This document shows positions 1 to 10,538 of a stretch of DNA of 64,000 nucleotides, one piece after another (positions within the stretch are counted from its first letter, which is position 1; each line of letters opens with the position of its first letter). The DNA is from Rhyzopertha dominica. Lineage: Eukaryota; Arthropoda; Insecta; Coleoptera; Bostrichidae. The notes under the pieces are model-generated. The model made no database searches, was not told where the DNA came from, and was given only the letters and a program-made list of their open reading frames with translations. A program made the position numbers and the translations under genes. The stretch is taken from assembly GCA_025024175.1 (NCBI GenBank), contig QCXZ01000064.1, positions 41,995,325 through 42,059,324 on the forward strand, written 5' to 3'.

Positions 1-96
1 GCTACTAAATAAATGGTTTTCACGTAACACATTTAATTCAACAATTTTTTATTATATTTATTATTTATAAATATATTTACATTCAAATTTTTAACA

Positions 97-1010
97 TTAA
101 TATATTGTATAATAACCATTATTTTCTATACATTCCTGAAGTCGTTTGGGCATGCTTGCNAACAGATTCTCACAAATATTTAAATATCGAAAGTGATTCC
201 AAACCGTTGAAACATTTTGCGACAATGCATCCACAGTTCTTGGAACATGATCTTGTATTACGTTGTTCCATTCTCTGATCATGTCTCCCCACAAATTTTC
301 TATGGGATTCAAGTCTGGCGATCGAGTTGGGCAACGTAATAGTTAAAATTCAGCGTAGTCCTCAAACCATTCGTCCACAATTCGGGCTCTATCTAAAGGA
401 CAATTGTCCTGAACGAACACAATTGGTTCAACCAGTTCGTCTGGTGGATATAAATTTGTTACACTCAGCAACATTACCTCCTCCAGCACTCGCACATATT
501 CCCTAGGATTATTGAAATTTGGGGGAGTAACTTGGACCACTTCACCAGGGCCAGCGTAACTCATCCATCCCCAAAATCCAACATTAATTCTGCCACTCTG
601 TCTATTTTCTAATATATGGTTGGGTTGAAATCTTGTTCCGTTGACGCGCCATATTTTTTTTAACATCCTGACTTGTTTTGAATGTTTTTTCGTCAGTGAA
701 AATAATATTTCGCCAGTTTCTTCTTAAATTTTCTTGACAAAATTGTAACCTGGCCGCCGCTATAGCAGGAGTTATTATATTTTTTTGCGGGAACGCTTCC
801 TAATTGTAGTCACGGTCACGTTGATACGCGTTTCCTCTCTGATGCTAAGCCGTTGTAAATGGGGTATTTCGTACAAAATTTACAAGAGCCTCGTTTTGCT
901 GTTGCGTGGTTTTTCGCTTTCTTCCCGGTATTATCGTCTGTAGAGGACGATCTCCTATTTCGCGACTTCGAGCAAGCCATCTTTGGACTTGCCTTACCTG
1001 TGCAAAAAAA
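97..1010 (-). pseudogene. Tc1/mariner-type transposase, broken
   Basis: Cut-and-paste transposase relic. Read on the minus strand, a helix-turn-helix-like segment (WLARSREIGDRP) lies near 985-830. The first catalytic Asp is in FTDEKTF near 692-694, the second in FVQDNCP at 406-408, and the Glu in NPIENLWG at 298-300, giving a D(35)E spacing. The block WGWMSYAGPGE is typical of Tc1-like enzymes. The reading frame is broken by a shift in an A-run near 655-665 and by an in-frame stop near 340, and the N-terminal part has further breaks. One N falls near 160. I did not find convincing terminal inverted repeats or a TA duplication, so the element's ends are not called. The family call is from motifs; the exact subfamily is unknown. 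Confidence 0.85.
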
Positions 1011-1477
1011 TATATATTAAATATAAAGGTTAAAGCTTAACAGAATCTATTATAACATAGTAGTTGGTGTTTAGTAAAGCTAATCATAATTTAAAAAATC
1101 TACCCAAAATTATATCCAATTAAGTCATCGGTGGCTAATCTAAACGCATCTGAATATTAAAAAGAAACAATTATTTTGTTATTTTCACTTTGATAAGGTT
1201 TCTGAATATTTTACTATTTTTTAATTAATTTGGAAACAAAGCTAATAATTAATTAATATTTGACAAAGACTATTCGCTGCACTGCACTACATTCTCGTAT
1301 GTTTATATTAAAAAAAATACTGGTTCATGAATATCGATGTTGAGAAAATATTCATATTTACCAAACGCGCTAAATTTATGATTATGATTTGATTGTAGAC
1401 GCATACTCCACCAGCTGAATTTCGTGGAGAGCAGAGAGGGTGTAAGTAATGTTTGTCATGATTGTAAATTGCGAAAT
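1011..1477. other. AT-rich spacer, nothing recognised
   Basis: Between the Tc1-like relic and the Gypsy-1 LTR I see only AT-rich sequence with short A and T runs and no credible coding region. Part of it may be the outer end of the Tc1-like element. Confidence 0.4.
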
Positions 1478-1698
1478 GTAGATGTTCTCGCCTATATTGA
1501 TTAGGCAATAACTCATACAAGACTCCAATCAGACTCTACACGACACTACTAACTTGAACAGGATTAGAACAAAAATGAATAAATACAACTCTGAATATTT
1601 GTTCATAAGCGCATGGCCGACACACGACGACTGCGTCCTTTTTGGTGTTTTTGTTGGCAAGAGAGAACTGAAGGTAGGTGTGCATTGTTGCCACCACA
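1478..1698 (-). repeat. Gypsy-1 3' LTR
   Basis: Direct repeat of 7962-8198. On the plus strand both begin TGTAGATGTTCTCGCC and end GTTGCCACCACA. This copy is shorter because about 16 bases between two short CAGA repeats are missing, and it has a few substitutions. Just inside it, at 1699-1713, the minus strand reads CTGGGGAGGAAGTAC, a good polypurine tract for plus-strand priming. Confidence 0.9.
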
Positions 1699-1889
1699 GT
1701 ACTTCCTCCCCAGTGGCAAGCCCACGAAAGTGAACAGTTTTTTTACAGAAACAAGGTTAAGGTTAATGTAAACAAAACAGCTTAAAATTAAAGAAAGAAA
1801 ATGTGTACAATAAGAATAAGTTTACAAACTAAACTGCACTGAACGAGCGCTTCGATTAAACTGGTCACACCTGGTGTAGGTATGGTCAT

Positions 1890-2489
1890 GGGTTATTGGA
1901 TTATCATTTAAAATAAATGCTGGTTTTAAACGATCTAACGAGATGTTTTGCACTTTACCATTTACGTTGACGGTATAGTATTTATCACTTTTTTTAGTAC
2001 GCGATAGGGGCCGTTGTAAGGTGCCTGCAGGGTTCTTTTCACTGCGTCACAACGAATAAACACATAGTTGCACTTGTCGAATACTGGTGAGATTAAAATT
2101 CTTGATTTGGAGTGATTTGAGTTTGGTACATGCTTGAGTAAGGCTATTTTTTCTTTTAGGCGGTTTGTGAATGATGCTGCATCGGTGTTGGTGGTTTCGA
2201 AAAATTCTCCTGGGAGACGCATTCTGGAACCATATGTCATCTCTACTGGAGACGCTTCAGCATCTTCTCGCAAACCAAGTAAGATTGTTGGAAGCCCTTC
2301 AGTCCATCGATCAGAACTATAGGCTTTAATGGCTGTTTTTAAAGTTCGATGCCAGCGTTCCACTTTACCTTTGGACTGTGGGTGGTATGGGGAAGTTCTT
2401 ACTTTCTTAGTTCCTAAAAATGCTGTCAAGGCATAAAATAGTGAACTTTTGAATTGGCGTCCTTGGTCAGTGATTAGTCGGGAAGGTGT
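1890..2489 (-). pseudogene. Gypsy-1 integrase, C-terminal half
   Basis: Continuation of the integrase after the hAT insertion. Minus-strand translation gives the catalytic-core end (RTSPYHPQSKGKVERWHR, with the catalytic Glu in KVERWHR) followed by the C-terminal chromatin-binding-like part near NYVFIRCDAVKRTLQAPY. It matches the equivalent part of Gypsy-2 (51282-51801) closely. The end of the frame near 1960 is shifted. The segment ITDQGRQF, needed for the second catalytic Asp, is split by the insertion at 2490. Confidence 0.85.
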
Positions 2490-2497
2490 ACCAAAAC

Positions 2498-2511
2498 TAG
2501 GGTTGCCAACT
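2498..2511 (+). repeat. hAT-1 left terminal inverted repeat
   Basis: TAGGGTTGCCAACT, preceded by the target duplication ACCAAAAC at 2490-2497. Complement of 5086-5099. Confidence 0.95.
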
Positions 2512-2678
2512 CGTTTTTGCCGATCGACGGGAAACAGTCGTCAAAAAGTCGGGATTTTACACAAAATGTCGGGACAAGGTTAAAAAAACAAAAGAACAAA
2601 AAAAATTGGTTTATAATGCCATTCAACATACAACTTTTTTTTTAATATAATAATTAAAGTAAATGGTACATGTTTACA

Positions 2679-4564
2679 TTACAAGCTACTTTGTTTATGG
2701 GAATACTTGTTTTGAGATTTCGCCGCACGTAACAAAGATTTGTTTTTCAAAGCATATTCAAAAAATTCTGAACAGGAATATTCAAAATTGACTTTTATTT
2801 GTAATTCTGATTTCAAATGATCAACTGTAAGTTTGTTTCTATTATTGGTCCAAGCGCTTTCACACAGTGAAAATATTCGTTCAGTAGCAGCATTTGAAGG
2901 TGGTATTGATGCCAGATATTGAAAAATTGTCAAAAAATGCTTTAATTGTTTATTAGTACTAAAGATCGTGTTCCAAAATGTTAGGATTTCCTCATTATTT
3001 TTTACAGTAGCTGTGGAAATAGTTTCACGTATAATACAAAATTCTTCATATAGTTTATCAGGATTTATAGTAGTGTCTAATTCTAACTTTCTTACCGCAT
3101 CCATTAATAGCTGAAATGTTATATCTGTCTTCAAATTAATCACATTAAGAACGGACATATAATTTTTATCAGAAAAATTGAATCTTTTCTCTATGTATTC
3201 TAAAATATTAGTGTAAAATCTTATTAACTGCGTTCTAATTGAATTTTGCTGCGTTGATGGAAACGTCATTAATATGTTATCAGTATGGTAGGGAACAAAT
3301 TTATCATCAATTCTTTGATTTAACTTTGTCCGCAATTGAACCATTGCATCAAATACTTCGGTGCAAAGAATCGAGTTTTTTTCTAGAAACTGTACATAAT
3401 CAAATATTAACTTGAATATATTTTCAAAAAAAGACAAATAACATTCTGTTTCTTCTTCATGGCCATCTTCTGGAAAAAATATTTTAACGCTAACGGGCAA
3501 TTGTCTCCTAAAGACACAAAGTAGCTTCTAGTAGCAGAAATATTTTTAAGCAATCTTTCTACGGCGGGATACAAAGATAACCATCTAGTAGTGACATGTC
3601 TCAACAGACCTCTGTATTCTAAATCCACAAACTCAAAAAAACTTTTTAGTTCTTCAACTCGTTTTGCATTACATGAAAAGTGGCTGTAAGTTTTTAAAAC
3701 AAGATTTTCAACATCAAAATTGCAGCGATCTAAAGCATACCGAACAGCGTTATTTAACATATGAGCTGGACAACCTACTGGTAAAATGTGGTTGTTTTCA
3801 CGTTTTAATAATGTAAAAACAGAATTATGCTTGCCAAAATTGACGCTAGCATTGTCAGCTGAATAACTAGATACGCGATTAAAGTTTAGTCCTGCATTTT
3901 CCAATCTTTTTAAATTATTAAATATATCAGCTGCACTCTCTTTAGCATCGTCAAAAAAGTCAAATAAACACTGTTTAATACCTTTTCCAGCAACATAATA
4001 TCTTAACAAAATTGGAAATAATTTTATATTCCCGTGATTAGAAGCATCGCTGGATATGCTAAAAAATGTTTTATTTTCTAGAAGTTCTTTCATATGAGTT
4101 TCAAGTGAAGCTGGACCAAGTACGTTGTATGCAATTGTGCTCGCTTTAGTACGTCCTAATAGTATTTTTGAATCAGAGTATATCGTTTTTCGCACCTTTA
4201 CCCCGCAATCTAAAGAATTGTACGACTGACTATGCTTTACATAATCAGAAATGTTGTAAGCGTCTGGTTAGATTTTACAACAAGACTGTTTTTGTTGTGC
4301 TCAATTCGTTTAGAATGTTTTTTTTATATCGTTTAGGCCACCATGGCTGACATCAATTGTCTTTTTGTAAATACAGCAAAACGCATTACTAAATGCTGCT
4401 GCTTTTGATGTACTAGGACACTCATCGATTCGTGCTTGACGAAGCCAGCTGAATTGCTTTTCCCATTCCTTTTTGTAGGTACTTGCACGTTTTCTTTTCT
4501 TAGGTGGTGTACGAGAAAGTGAATCTTCAACATTAACTTCACTTGAATCTGAATCTGAACTCAT
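2679..4564 (-). pseudogene. hAT-1 transposase, ZMYM/KIAA-like lineage, frameshifted
   Basis: RNase H-fold hAT transposase read on the minus strand from ATG at 4564 (acidic start MSSDSDSSEVN). A zinc-finger-like N-terminal part (KEWEKQFSWLRQARIDECPS) is followed by the catalytic region 4195-3500 (SSDASNHGN, SYSADNASVNFG, VGCPAHMLNNAVRYA) and the C-terminal hAT dimerisation block near 2880-2960 (LASIPPSNAATERIFSLCES). It is broken by a shift in an A-run near 4315 and another near 3500. The parts otherwise read cleanly, so decay is moderate. Confidence 0.9.
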
Positions 4565-5085
4565 TTTTATATCTATATAATTATATTAAAATCAGACATA
4601 GGTACCCATATTGCTAGAAATATGCACTTACCGACCTGCCCTAATAAATGTAACAAATTATCAAGTAATCACGGATACCACAATCTTGCAAGTCGTGCAA
4701 CACAACAATCAACAGACTAACACATTAACAATGCCTGCACAACTACAACTGCACAAGTTGTGGCATTGTGATTTTTCAGCTTGCCTACACTAACAATTAA
4801 TAATTGTGGAGTGCCGCTGCACAGGTGTTCGGCCGATCGGCGCCATCTCTGGCCGAAAAGTACAATAATTGTAACAGGGAACAGGGCAACAAACAGGTCT
4901 AGTGGTAAAGTAGGTATCTGCAGACTACAGGCACCTAATATTATTTTTGTAATCACTGACATAACATCAGTATAGTAAACCACTACACATTACCAAAAAA
5001 GCGGGAAAATAGCGTCCCGCCTATAGGGACGGCGGGACACGGGACAAACATTACGAAAAGCGGGCAATTCCGCCAAAAGCGGGAC

Positions 5086-5099
5086 AGTTGGCAACCCTA
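5086..5099 (-). repeat. hAT-1 right terminal inverted repeat
   Basis: AGTTGGCAACCCTA, followed by the target duplication ACCAAAAC at 5100-5107. Confidence 0.95.
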
Positions 5100-5107
5100 A
5101 CCAAAAC

Positions 5108-7437
5108 GAGCAATCCAGTGAGAGTAGAAAGCTTCTGTGACGGTTTCTGCAGAGATATCGGCTAAGGGAGCTGCTTCAGTCCAACAAGTAAATCTGTCGA
5201 CTATTCTTAAGCAATAAGTATATCCTTTGGATGGAGGTAATGGTCCAATTAGGTCGAGGTTGGCATCCATGAATCTTTCGCTGGGAATTTCTATTTGTTG
5301 GAAGGGTGTGCGAGTATGACGTTGAATTTTTGATTTTTGGCAATAATTTCCATATATATAAATTATTTATACAGGCACGTGTCCATATTTGTATGTTCTT
5401 TTTCATGTTGGGCCATACAAATCTTGCTGTGATCAGCCTGATTGATGCTTTTATGCCGGGGTGGGAAAAGCCATGAAATTTTTGAAACATTTGTTGACGG
5501 AGTGCTTAAGGAATAAATGGTCTAATGCAATTCTCACTGTCATCACAGTAAATCTGAGAGTTAGTCAGGTTGCAATATTTGTTTTAATCATAGTGAAGTG
5601 GAAGAAGGGTTGTGTAGAATTTCTTGTAATTCCCGATTGTGTTGTTGCTGTTGAGCTAGTTCTTCATAGTTGAGAGGGCTGGGGCATTGAATTGTATTCA
5701 AGCGGGAAAGGGCATCGGCAATTATGTTGTTCTTTACGCTAATGTGCTGAATATCAGTGGTGAATTCGCTGATAAAATTGAGTTGACGTATTTGTCTGGG
5801 AGAACTATTGTCATTTGATTTCTTGGAAATGCAAAAGTAAGAGGTTTATGGTTTGAAAATATTGTAAACTCTCTTCCTTCTAAGAAGTGACGAAAAAATT
5901 TGATTGCTGAGTAAATAGCTAGAAGTTCACGATCATAAGTGCTGGATTTAGTTTGTGATGGAGACAGTTTTTTTTTGAGAAGAATCCCAAGGGTTTCCAA
6001 AACTTGTCTTCCAACTGTTCTACTACAGCACCTATGACATAGTCTGAAGCATCTACTGTTAGTGATAATGGAGCTTTGGCAGAAGGATGTGTTAGTAATG
6101 CTGCATTGGCAATGTCGGTTGCATTTTTGGAATGCTTCTAGTGATTCGTTTATCCAAACTGTTGCGTCCCTGTTAACCCCTTAATATTATGGAACCCACT
6201 TTACTGGCCTCCAATGGTTGGTTGGTTGCATAACCACAGATGGCGCCTCTGCTGCTTAGCAATTAAACAAGACACCGCGCAGGCGCCATGGAGAATAATA
6301 ACAACATGGCCGCTAAAAATGTGGACGGCGTTGCAATAGCCTAGAAAAACTTAGAAGCCCCATAGCAGCCGACAAAGTCCAAATACCACGCCCTGGTGTC
6401 GACCCATCTCCGAACAAGAAAGCAGCATTCTCGTCCTTGGGCCTTACCTTCGTCGGAAGGACCTCTACCAATCGAAAAGGCATCGCATGACAGGTCTACG
6501 CTGCCGGCCTGGCAGGTGACACTTCTCGCACTAGACGACCTACTGAACATCCTACAAGCTCTCAGAGGACCACGGCTAACTCCTCTACCTTTCACTGCAA
6601 GTACCGAACACCAAAGCATAAATTAAATTATCTTTGTTGAATTTAGTCAATGTACTTGCAAATAAACAGCAAAGTTTACTTAGCTATATCTTTCATTATA
6701 CAGTCCACTTTAATAACCAGCTTGACCTTCGATTAGGGTCCGTAATTAATCTACAAACAATGGGGTTTTTGTCATTTTTTTTTACTTGTCTTCAGGAATT
6801 GGTGGAGTACTGTCTGATTAGTTGTAGCGTTTTGAATATCGACGATAAAAATTGATCATCCTAAGGAAACGACGTAGTTCATTAATGTTTTTGGGAGTTG
6901 GATATTTTAGGATGGCATCAACTTTTTCGGTTAGGGGCTTAGTACCTGAGCAAGAAACTTCGTATCCAAGGAAACTGACTGTTTCTTGACCCAGATGGCA
7001 TTTCGAGAGATTGATAGTGAAACCGTGGTCTTGAAGGCATTTAAAGAGTTGCTTAAGATGATTCTTGTGCTCTTCTATATTGGAAGAAGCAACGAGAATA
7101 TCATCAATGTAGACGAAGCAGAAGGGCAAATCTTTAAGCACATCGTTGATAAATCGTTGGAATGATTGGGCTGCATTTCGCAGGCCGAATTGTATTTTCA
7201 AAAATTCAAACAAGCCAAGGTTATTATGGCTGTTTTGGGAATTGATGAGGGTTCGACATCAACCTGATGAAATGCTCTAACCAAATCAATGGTTGAAAAA
7301 ACGGTTCTTCCATGGAGAAGGTGAGCAAAGTCCTGTATATCGGGAATGGGGTATCGATCTGGGATCGTTACTTTATTCAGTGGACGATAATCTCCCACAA
7401 AGCGCCATTCTTCGTTTTTTTTCTTCACCATATGCAA
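5108..7437 (-). pseudogene. Gypsy-1 pol: reverse transcriptase, RNase H, integrase zinc finger
   Basis: Minus strand. Reverse transcriptase spans about 7437-6745: GDYRPLNKVTIPDRYPIPDI, then the palm motif FVYIDDILVASS near 7115, then FLGYEVS. After the 568-bp insert come the RT tail and RNase H at 6165-5734 (SLTVDASDYVIGA, STYDRELLAIYSAIKFF). The integrase zinc-binding region is at 5490-5380 (HGFSHPGIKASIRLITARF) and the first catalytic Asp is in a [15 protein letters not shown] stretch near 5265. There are several frameshifts and stops, including one near 7210, one near 6820 and one near 5370. Not functional. Confidence 0.88.
6170..6737. mobile_element. 568-bp insert in Gypsy-1 pol, possible solo LTR
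   Basis: The retrotransposon frame stops matching at about 6738 and resumes at about 6169. A 4-bp repeat GTCC flanks the insert (6166-6169 and 6738-6741). The plus strand starts CTGTTAACCCC and carries an AAATAAA signal near 6660, which would suit an LTR, but I cannot prove TG...CA ends and no internal genes are present. A plus-strand ORF at 6396-6626 is unremarkable. Class not decided. Confidence 0.45.
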
Positions 7438-7499
7438 GGGGCTGACCTAAGGGCTATTCATCGGAACTCGTTGTTAACACTGACTGAATATGAGTAGGC

Positions 7500-7960
7500 A
7501 AACGCTGCATCCACAGGGTTTTTAATAGTTCTTTTGGTACGGTTGTACCCCCGAAGCTTGTCATTTCATTTAATAGTTGAGAAGGCCTTTAATCTCCTAA
7601 TTCGAGACCTGCCAATAGTCTACGGAGTTTCTGTTCACTTGTATCTGGGTATATGTTGATTAAACGTTATTTTATGGCTAGATATCTGCCGGAAGCTGGG
7701 GGGTTGGTAAGGATGTCCGTCACCTGTGTTAATATTTCGGTGTCGACGGCGCTGACGACGTAGTTGAATTTTGTGGAGTCAACGGTTATGTTTGCTAATT
7801 CGAATTGAGCTTCCAACTGTAGAAACCATATTTTGGGATCTGTTTTCCCAAATGGCGGTGGTTTAACAGCAACCCTGTTAATATGGCTTTGGTTAGGCGG
7901 TTGTTCCCCTAGGTTGGTCTTCGTTGGCGAGCATGGTGTTTCTTTAGTCGGGGTCACCAC
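7500..7960 (-). pseudogene. Gypsy-1 gag, truncated
   Basis: Capsid-like gag remnant. The segment NRVAVKPPPFGKTDPKIWFL, then AQFELANITVDSTKFNYVVS, parallels the gag at 53213-54007. It is interrupted by a stop near 7667 and continues as LRRLLAGLELGD and LWMQRLPTHIQSVL to about 7500, where it joins reverse transcriptase sequence. No in-frame ATG remains, and the zinc knuckle is missing. Confidence 0.85.
7947..7959 (-). other. Gypsy-1 primer-binding site
   Basis: The minus strand reads TGGTGACCCCGAC two bases after the 5' LTR, the tRNA primer site. The same 12-base core TGGTGACCCCGA follows the 5' LTR of Gypsy-2 and of the chimeric element at 51806-53094. Confidence 0.85.
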
Positions 7961-7961
7961 T

Positions 7962-8198
7962 TGTAGATGTTCTCGCCTATGTTGATTAGCAATAACTCAT
8001 ACAAGACTCCAATCAGAACTTTATTAAAACAGACTCTACACGACACTACTAACTTGAACAGGATTAGATAAAAAATGAATAAATACAACTCTGAATACTT
8101 GTTCATAAGCGCTTGGCCGACACACGACGATTGCGTCCTTTTTGGTGTTTTTGTTGGAAAGAGAGAACTGAAAGTAGATGTGCATTGTTGCCACCACA
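7962..8198 (-). repeat. Gypsy-1 5' LTR
   Basis: 237-bp direct repeat of 1478-1698, starting TGTAGATG and ending CCACCACA on the plus strand. It should hold promoter and polyadenylation signals for the minus-strand element. Confidence 0.9.
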
Positions 8199-8334
8199 GA
8201 ATTGTAATGTGTCATTTTGTACAGGATGATATAACGTGACCAACTCGTAGACCGTTTCAATTTGGATCTTAACACGGTGGCGTAAGTAGAGTAGATGAGC
8301 TTTGTTGTTAGTATTCAATATTGTTGTTTTTCAG

Positions 8335-8528
8335 TTGGTTGGAAGATCTTTTTAAAATTGACAAAAGGGAGAAGGGCTCGTGGCGGTCGCGGGAGGGGGA
8401 GAGGAGGGTATCGAGGAGGGCGACGTCCTGGTGGCGGTGCAACAGTGATTTTCAAAGGTCACACCACAGTGAACTACAATTATAGTAAACAAATTACTAT
8501 AATTGTAGTTCACTCTGTAGATGTATAA
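8335..8528 (+). CDS. RGG-rich protein exon, family unknown
   Basis: Exon preceded by a conserved 53-bp intron (donor GTAAGT at 8282, acceptor TTTTTCAG ending at 8334). The predicted peptide has an RGG box (RGGRGRGRGGYRGGRRPGGG) followed by TVIFKGHTTVNYNYSK and a short tail to a stop at 8526-8528. RGG boxes usually bind RNA. Copy B keeps the RGG stretch and the ending (S)TMIFKGTTTVNYNYTK, so both the composition and the C-terminal motif are conserved. An ATG at 8295 lies in the intron and is unlikely to be the start; the true first exon is not visible. Function unknown. Confidence 0.5.
8469..8513 (+). other. Perfect 20-bp hairpin overlapping the end of the RGG exon
   Basis: GTGAACTACAATTATAGTAA at 8469-8488 is the exact complement of 8494-8513, with loop ACAAA. 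The left arm encodes VNYNYSK. Copy B has the same hairpin at 61180-61236 with two compensating base-pair changes. Confidence 0.9.
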
Positions 8529-9460
8529 ATGACCGAATGCTAGATTATGGTTTAGTTTTGAAATAATATTTTAAGTTTTTAATTACATATCAATATTGCT
8601 TTAGGTTTGTGTTTATTTTTTGTTAATTGCGAAATATTTTAAGTTTGTTATTATCAATATAGATTTATGTATGTGTTCTTTAAGTGTTTGTATATAAGAA
8701 TTTTATATTTTTTTTGTTAATAAATATAATTTATGTATTGCGTGTTTGTTGGAGGTAAGTGTAAAATTAGTCAATGTGGCATATGGTCGAGGTGATGTTT
8801 ACAGGGAATATTAATCGTGTTCAGTTATGGTAGATATGTGAATCGCACTTATGAAATGTCATTAATGATAAGTAGGAATTGTATGGTTTGTGTTCCATGA
8901 ATTATGAAGATTGTATGATATCATATGAAATAAAGGTAAGTGCCTAGAAGTGATTAGATACAGCGGAGGATATGCTTCCATGCGTAAATCGCTATGAATT
9001 GAAAGTAATACACCTAATATCTAATAGTATGTGTACGTAGTAAAGTTATATCGGTATGGTTTTAAATATTTGTTTAACTGCATGAATGTAAATTTTCGTA
9101 TATACAGTATATTGCACATAATGTACAGGTGATAAGAGAAGGAATGCAGTGAATATTAAATAATAAAGAGGAACGGTGTAGAAGGAAGAACACAATTTAG
9201 GAGAATGTGAAAAGATTGTATGAATAAAAAAGAATGTAATAAAAGTATAAAATAATTTGTGTGTTCTCACCAGGTTGTTGCTGTTGATATTATTTGGGTG
9301 AGTGGAAATGCTTGCTGTATGATGACGACTTGGTGAATATTATAAGGAATATTTGCATATTGTACAGATAAAAGGGAAATAAAAATTATTTTTGGGAAGT
9401 GTACATGTTCAATATAGAAATAAGGTGTTGCTATTTGAATTGCAGTTCTTGTAATAGCAA

Positions 9461-9878
9461 TGTGTAAAAGCACTCGAACAGCAGAACACAAACTTTATTT
9501 TTACCAAAAGAACCACTTGGAACAATCATAATAAAACACTCTGACGTAACGTCATAATATTTGGGTATTTCAGCGTTTTTTTTTATTGTACATTCCGAAT
9601 GATCCAAATGAAATAAGACTGCGTGTTTTTTTAATTTCTTCCAATATTACCTAGAACTTGAGATATTAATTAAGGAATTCCGTTGTGACGTCATAAGTGA
9701 ACAATCAGGTTGTACCGTGTTGAAAAGAGAGGGATAAACTATGATCGAAGTGGAAACATCGCGTGCCGCTGACAGTACAGTGACGAGTGACAGCTGAGCT
9801 GAAGCATCGTAAACGTGTTTTGCATGTGTATTGTTTGTTTTCTGTTATTGTTCGTTGTTCTTACCTTAAGTAAGCACC
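9461..9878 (+). other. Upstream flank of the THAP gene with CRE-like palindromes
   Basis: No coding sequence. It contains TGACGTAACGTCA at 9542-9554 and a perfect TGACGTCA palindrome (CRE/ATF-type site) at 9686-9693, about 190 bp before the THAP start codon. The same octamer occurs at 21176-21183 in the Harbinger right end. A promoter role is inferred from position only. Confidence 0.4.
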
Positions 9879-10069
9879 ATGGCTTATAAAGTTTGTATTG
9901 TGCCTGCGTGTTTGAATAACAGTAGAGATACGCCAAACAAAATTTTTTTGTTAGTACCAAATAACCTCGAAAAACGTCTGCGATTGGCTCATGCATTGAA
10001 TGTAGAAGTCAAGAGTTTAAAAGTTGGGTCTCGATATAATGTTTGTGAAGATCATTTTGATGTAAGTAT

Positions 10070-10200
10070 AAGCGATTTCCATTTGTACTAGCGGTAATAA
10101 CCAGCGGTTACAAATTTCTGACAGCGGTTACTCGTCTCCTTTTAAACCGTGGCGTCATTTGATTTACAAATGGAAAGCATCGGTTACAATAAAAAGTAAA
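10070..10200 (+). repeat. Harbinger left TIR and subterminal repeats
   Basis: TIR AAGCGATTTCCATTTGTA at 10070-10087, then AGCGGTAATAACCAGCGGTTAC and CAGCGGTTAC within the next 50 bp and CGGTTAC again near 10190. The right end carries the complementary set at 21110-21268. Confidence 0.75.
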
Positions 10201-10538
10201 GGAATAGTGAGGTTATTGCTTACATATCCAACGGATGGAAGTATTGTATAGCGAAAACAATTTTCAAAAATTTTTATTTGCTCAATCTAGGTATATTACA
10301 TTTATCACGGTACACATGATACGTTCTTGCGCACAAGACGGATGGAATGACAAGAAATTGCTTTCTCATTCTAATATGTATATTCCGCATTTCTACTGAA
10401 AGAAGCTGTATTTGCTTGCAAGAATATTTTACAACGCAGTTGGAATAGGAGATCGCTTTCTCGTCCTAATACATCGTGCTCCNCAGTGNCCGCAGTAGTC
10501 ATTTATTAGTTTGCGTGTTNTGTAATCAAAAACTGCCT

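Larger units (their letters stand above)
2498..5099 (-). mobile_element. hAT-1 DNA transposon inserted in Gypsy-1 integrase
   Basis: A 2602-bp element with 14-bp perfect terminal inverted repeats, TAGGGTTGCCAACT at 2498-2511 and its complement at 5086-5099. It is flanked by a perfect 8-bp target duplication ACCAAAAC (2490-2497 and 5100-5107). Removing the element and one duplication restores Gypsy-1 integrase. TIR start, 8-bp duplication and C-terminal dimerisation motif are diagnostic of hAT. The transposase is on the minus strand. Confidence 0.97.
1478..8198 (-). mobile_element. Gypsy-1: Ty3/gypsy LTR retrotransposon, defective, with two insertions
   Basis: LTR element read on the minus strand. 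Its 5' LTR is at 7962-8198 and its 3' LTR at 1478-1698. The order gag, reverse transcriptase, RNase H, integrase (zinc-binding part, then catalytic part) is the Ty3/gypsy order. A hAT element (2498-5099) interrupts integrase, and a 568-bp insert (6170-6737) lies between reverse transcriptase and RNase H. The join near 7440-7500 goes from the middle of gag directly to the reverse transcriptase palm, so the zinc knuckle and protease are missing. The gag resembles that of Gypsy-2 at 50.8-54.3 kb, so the two are one lineage. I could not see a matching target duplication outside the LTRs. Confidence 0.9.
8281..9460 (+). repeat. Unrecognised RGG/hairpin repeat family, copy A
   Basis: About 1.2 kb that is collinear with 60994-62330. 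Homology begins abruptly at GCGTAAGTA in both copies, runs through a short intron, an RGG-rich exon and a hairpin, and continues through AT-rich sequence (for example GAATTATGAAGATTGTATG near 8899). Such a pair implies a mobile or duplicated unit, but I see no transposase, LTR or TIR. I do not recognise the family. Confidence 0.7.

Noticed and set aside
6396..6626. 76-codon plus-strand ORF (and its antisense) in the 568-bp insert
   Set aside because: No recognisable domain, and it lies in a probable noncoding insert.
8036..8318. Minus-strand ORFs of 71-79 codons
   Set aside because: They overlap the Gypsy-1 LTR and flanking sequence, show no protein motif and do not fit the element's gene order.
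8295..8334. ATG at 8295 as start of the RGG protein
   Set aside because: It lies within a conserved GT-AG intron present in both copies, so translation from it is unlikely.
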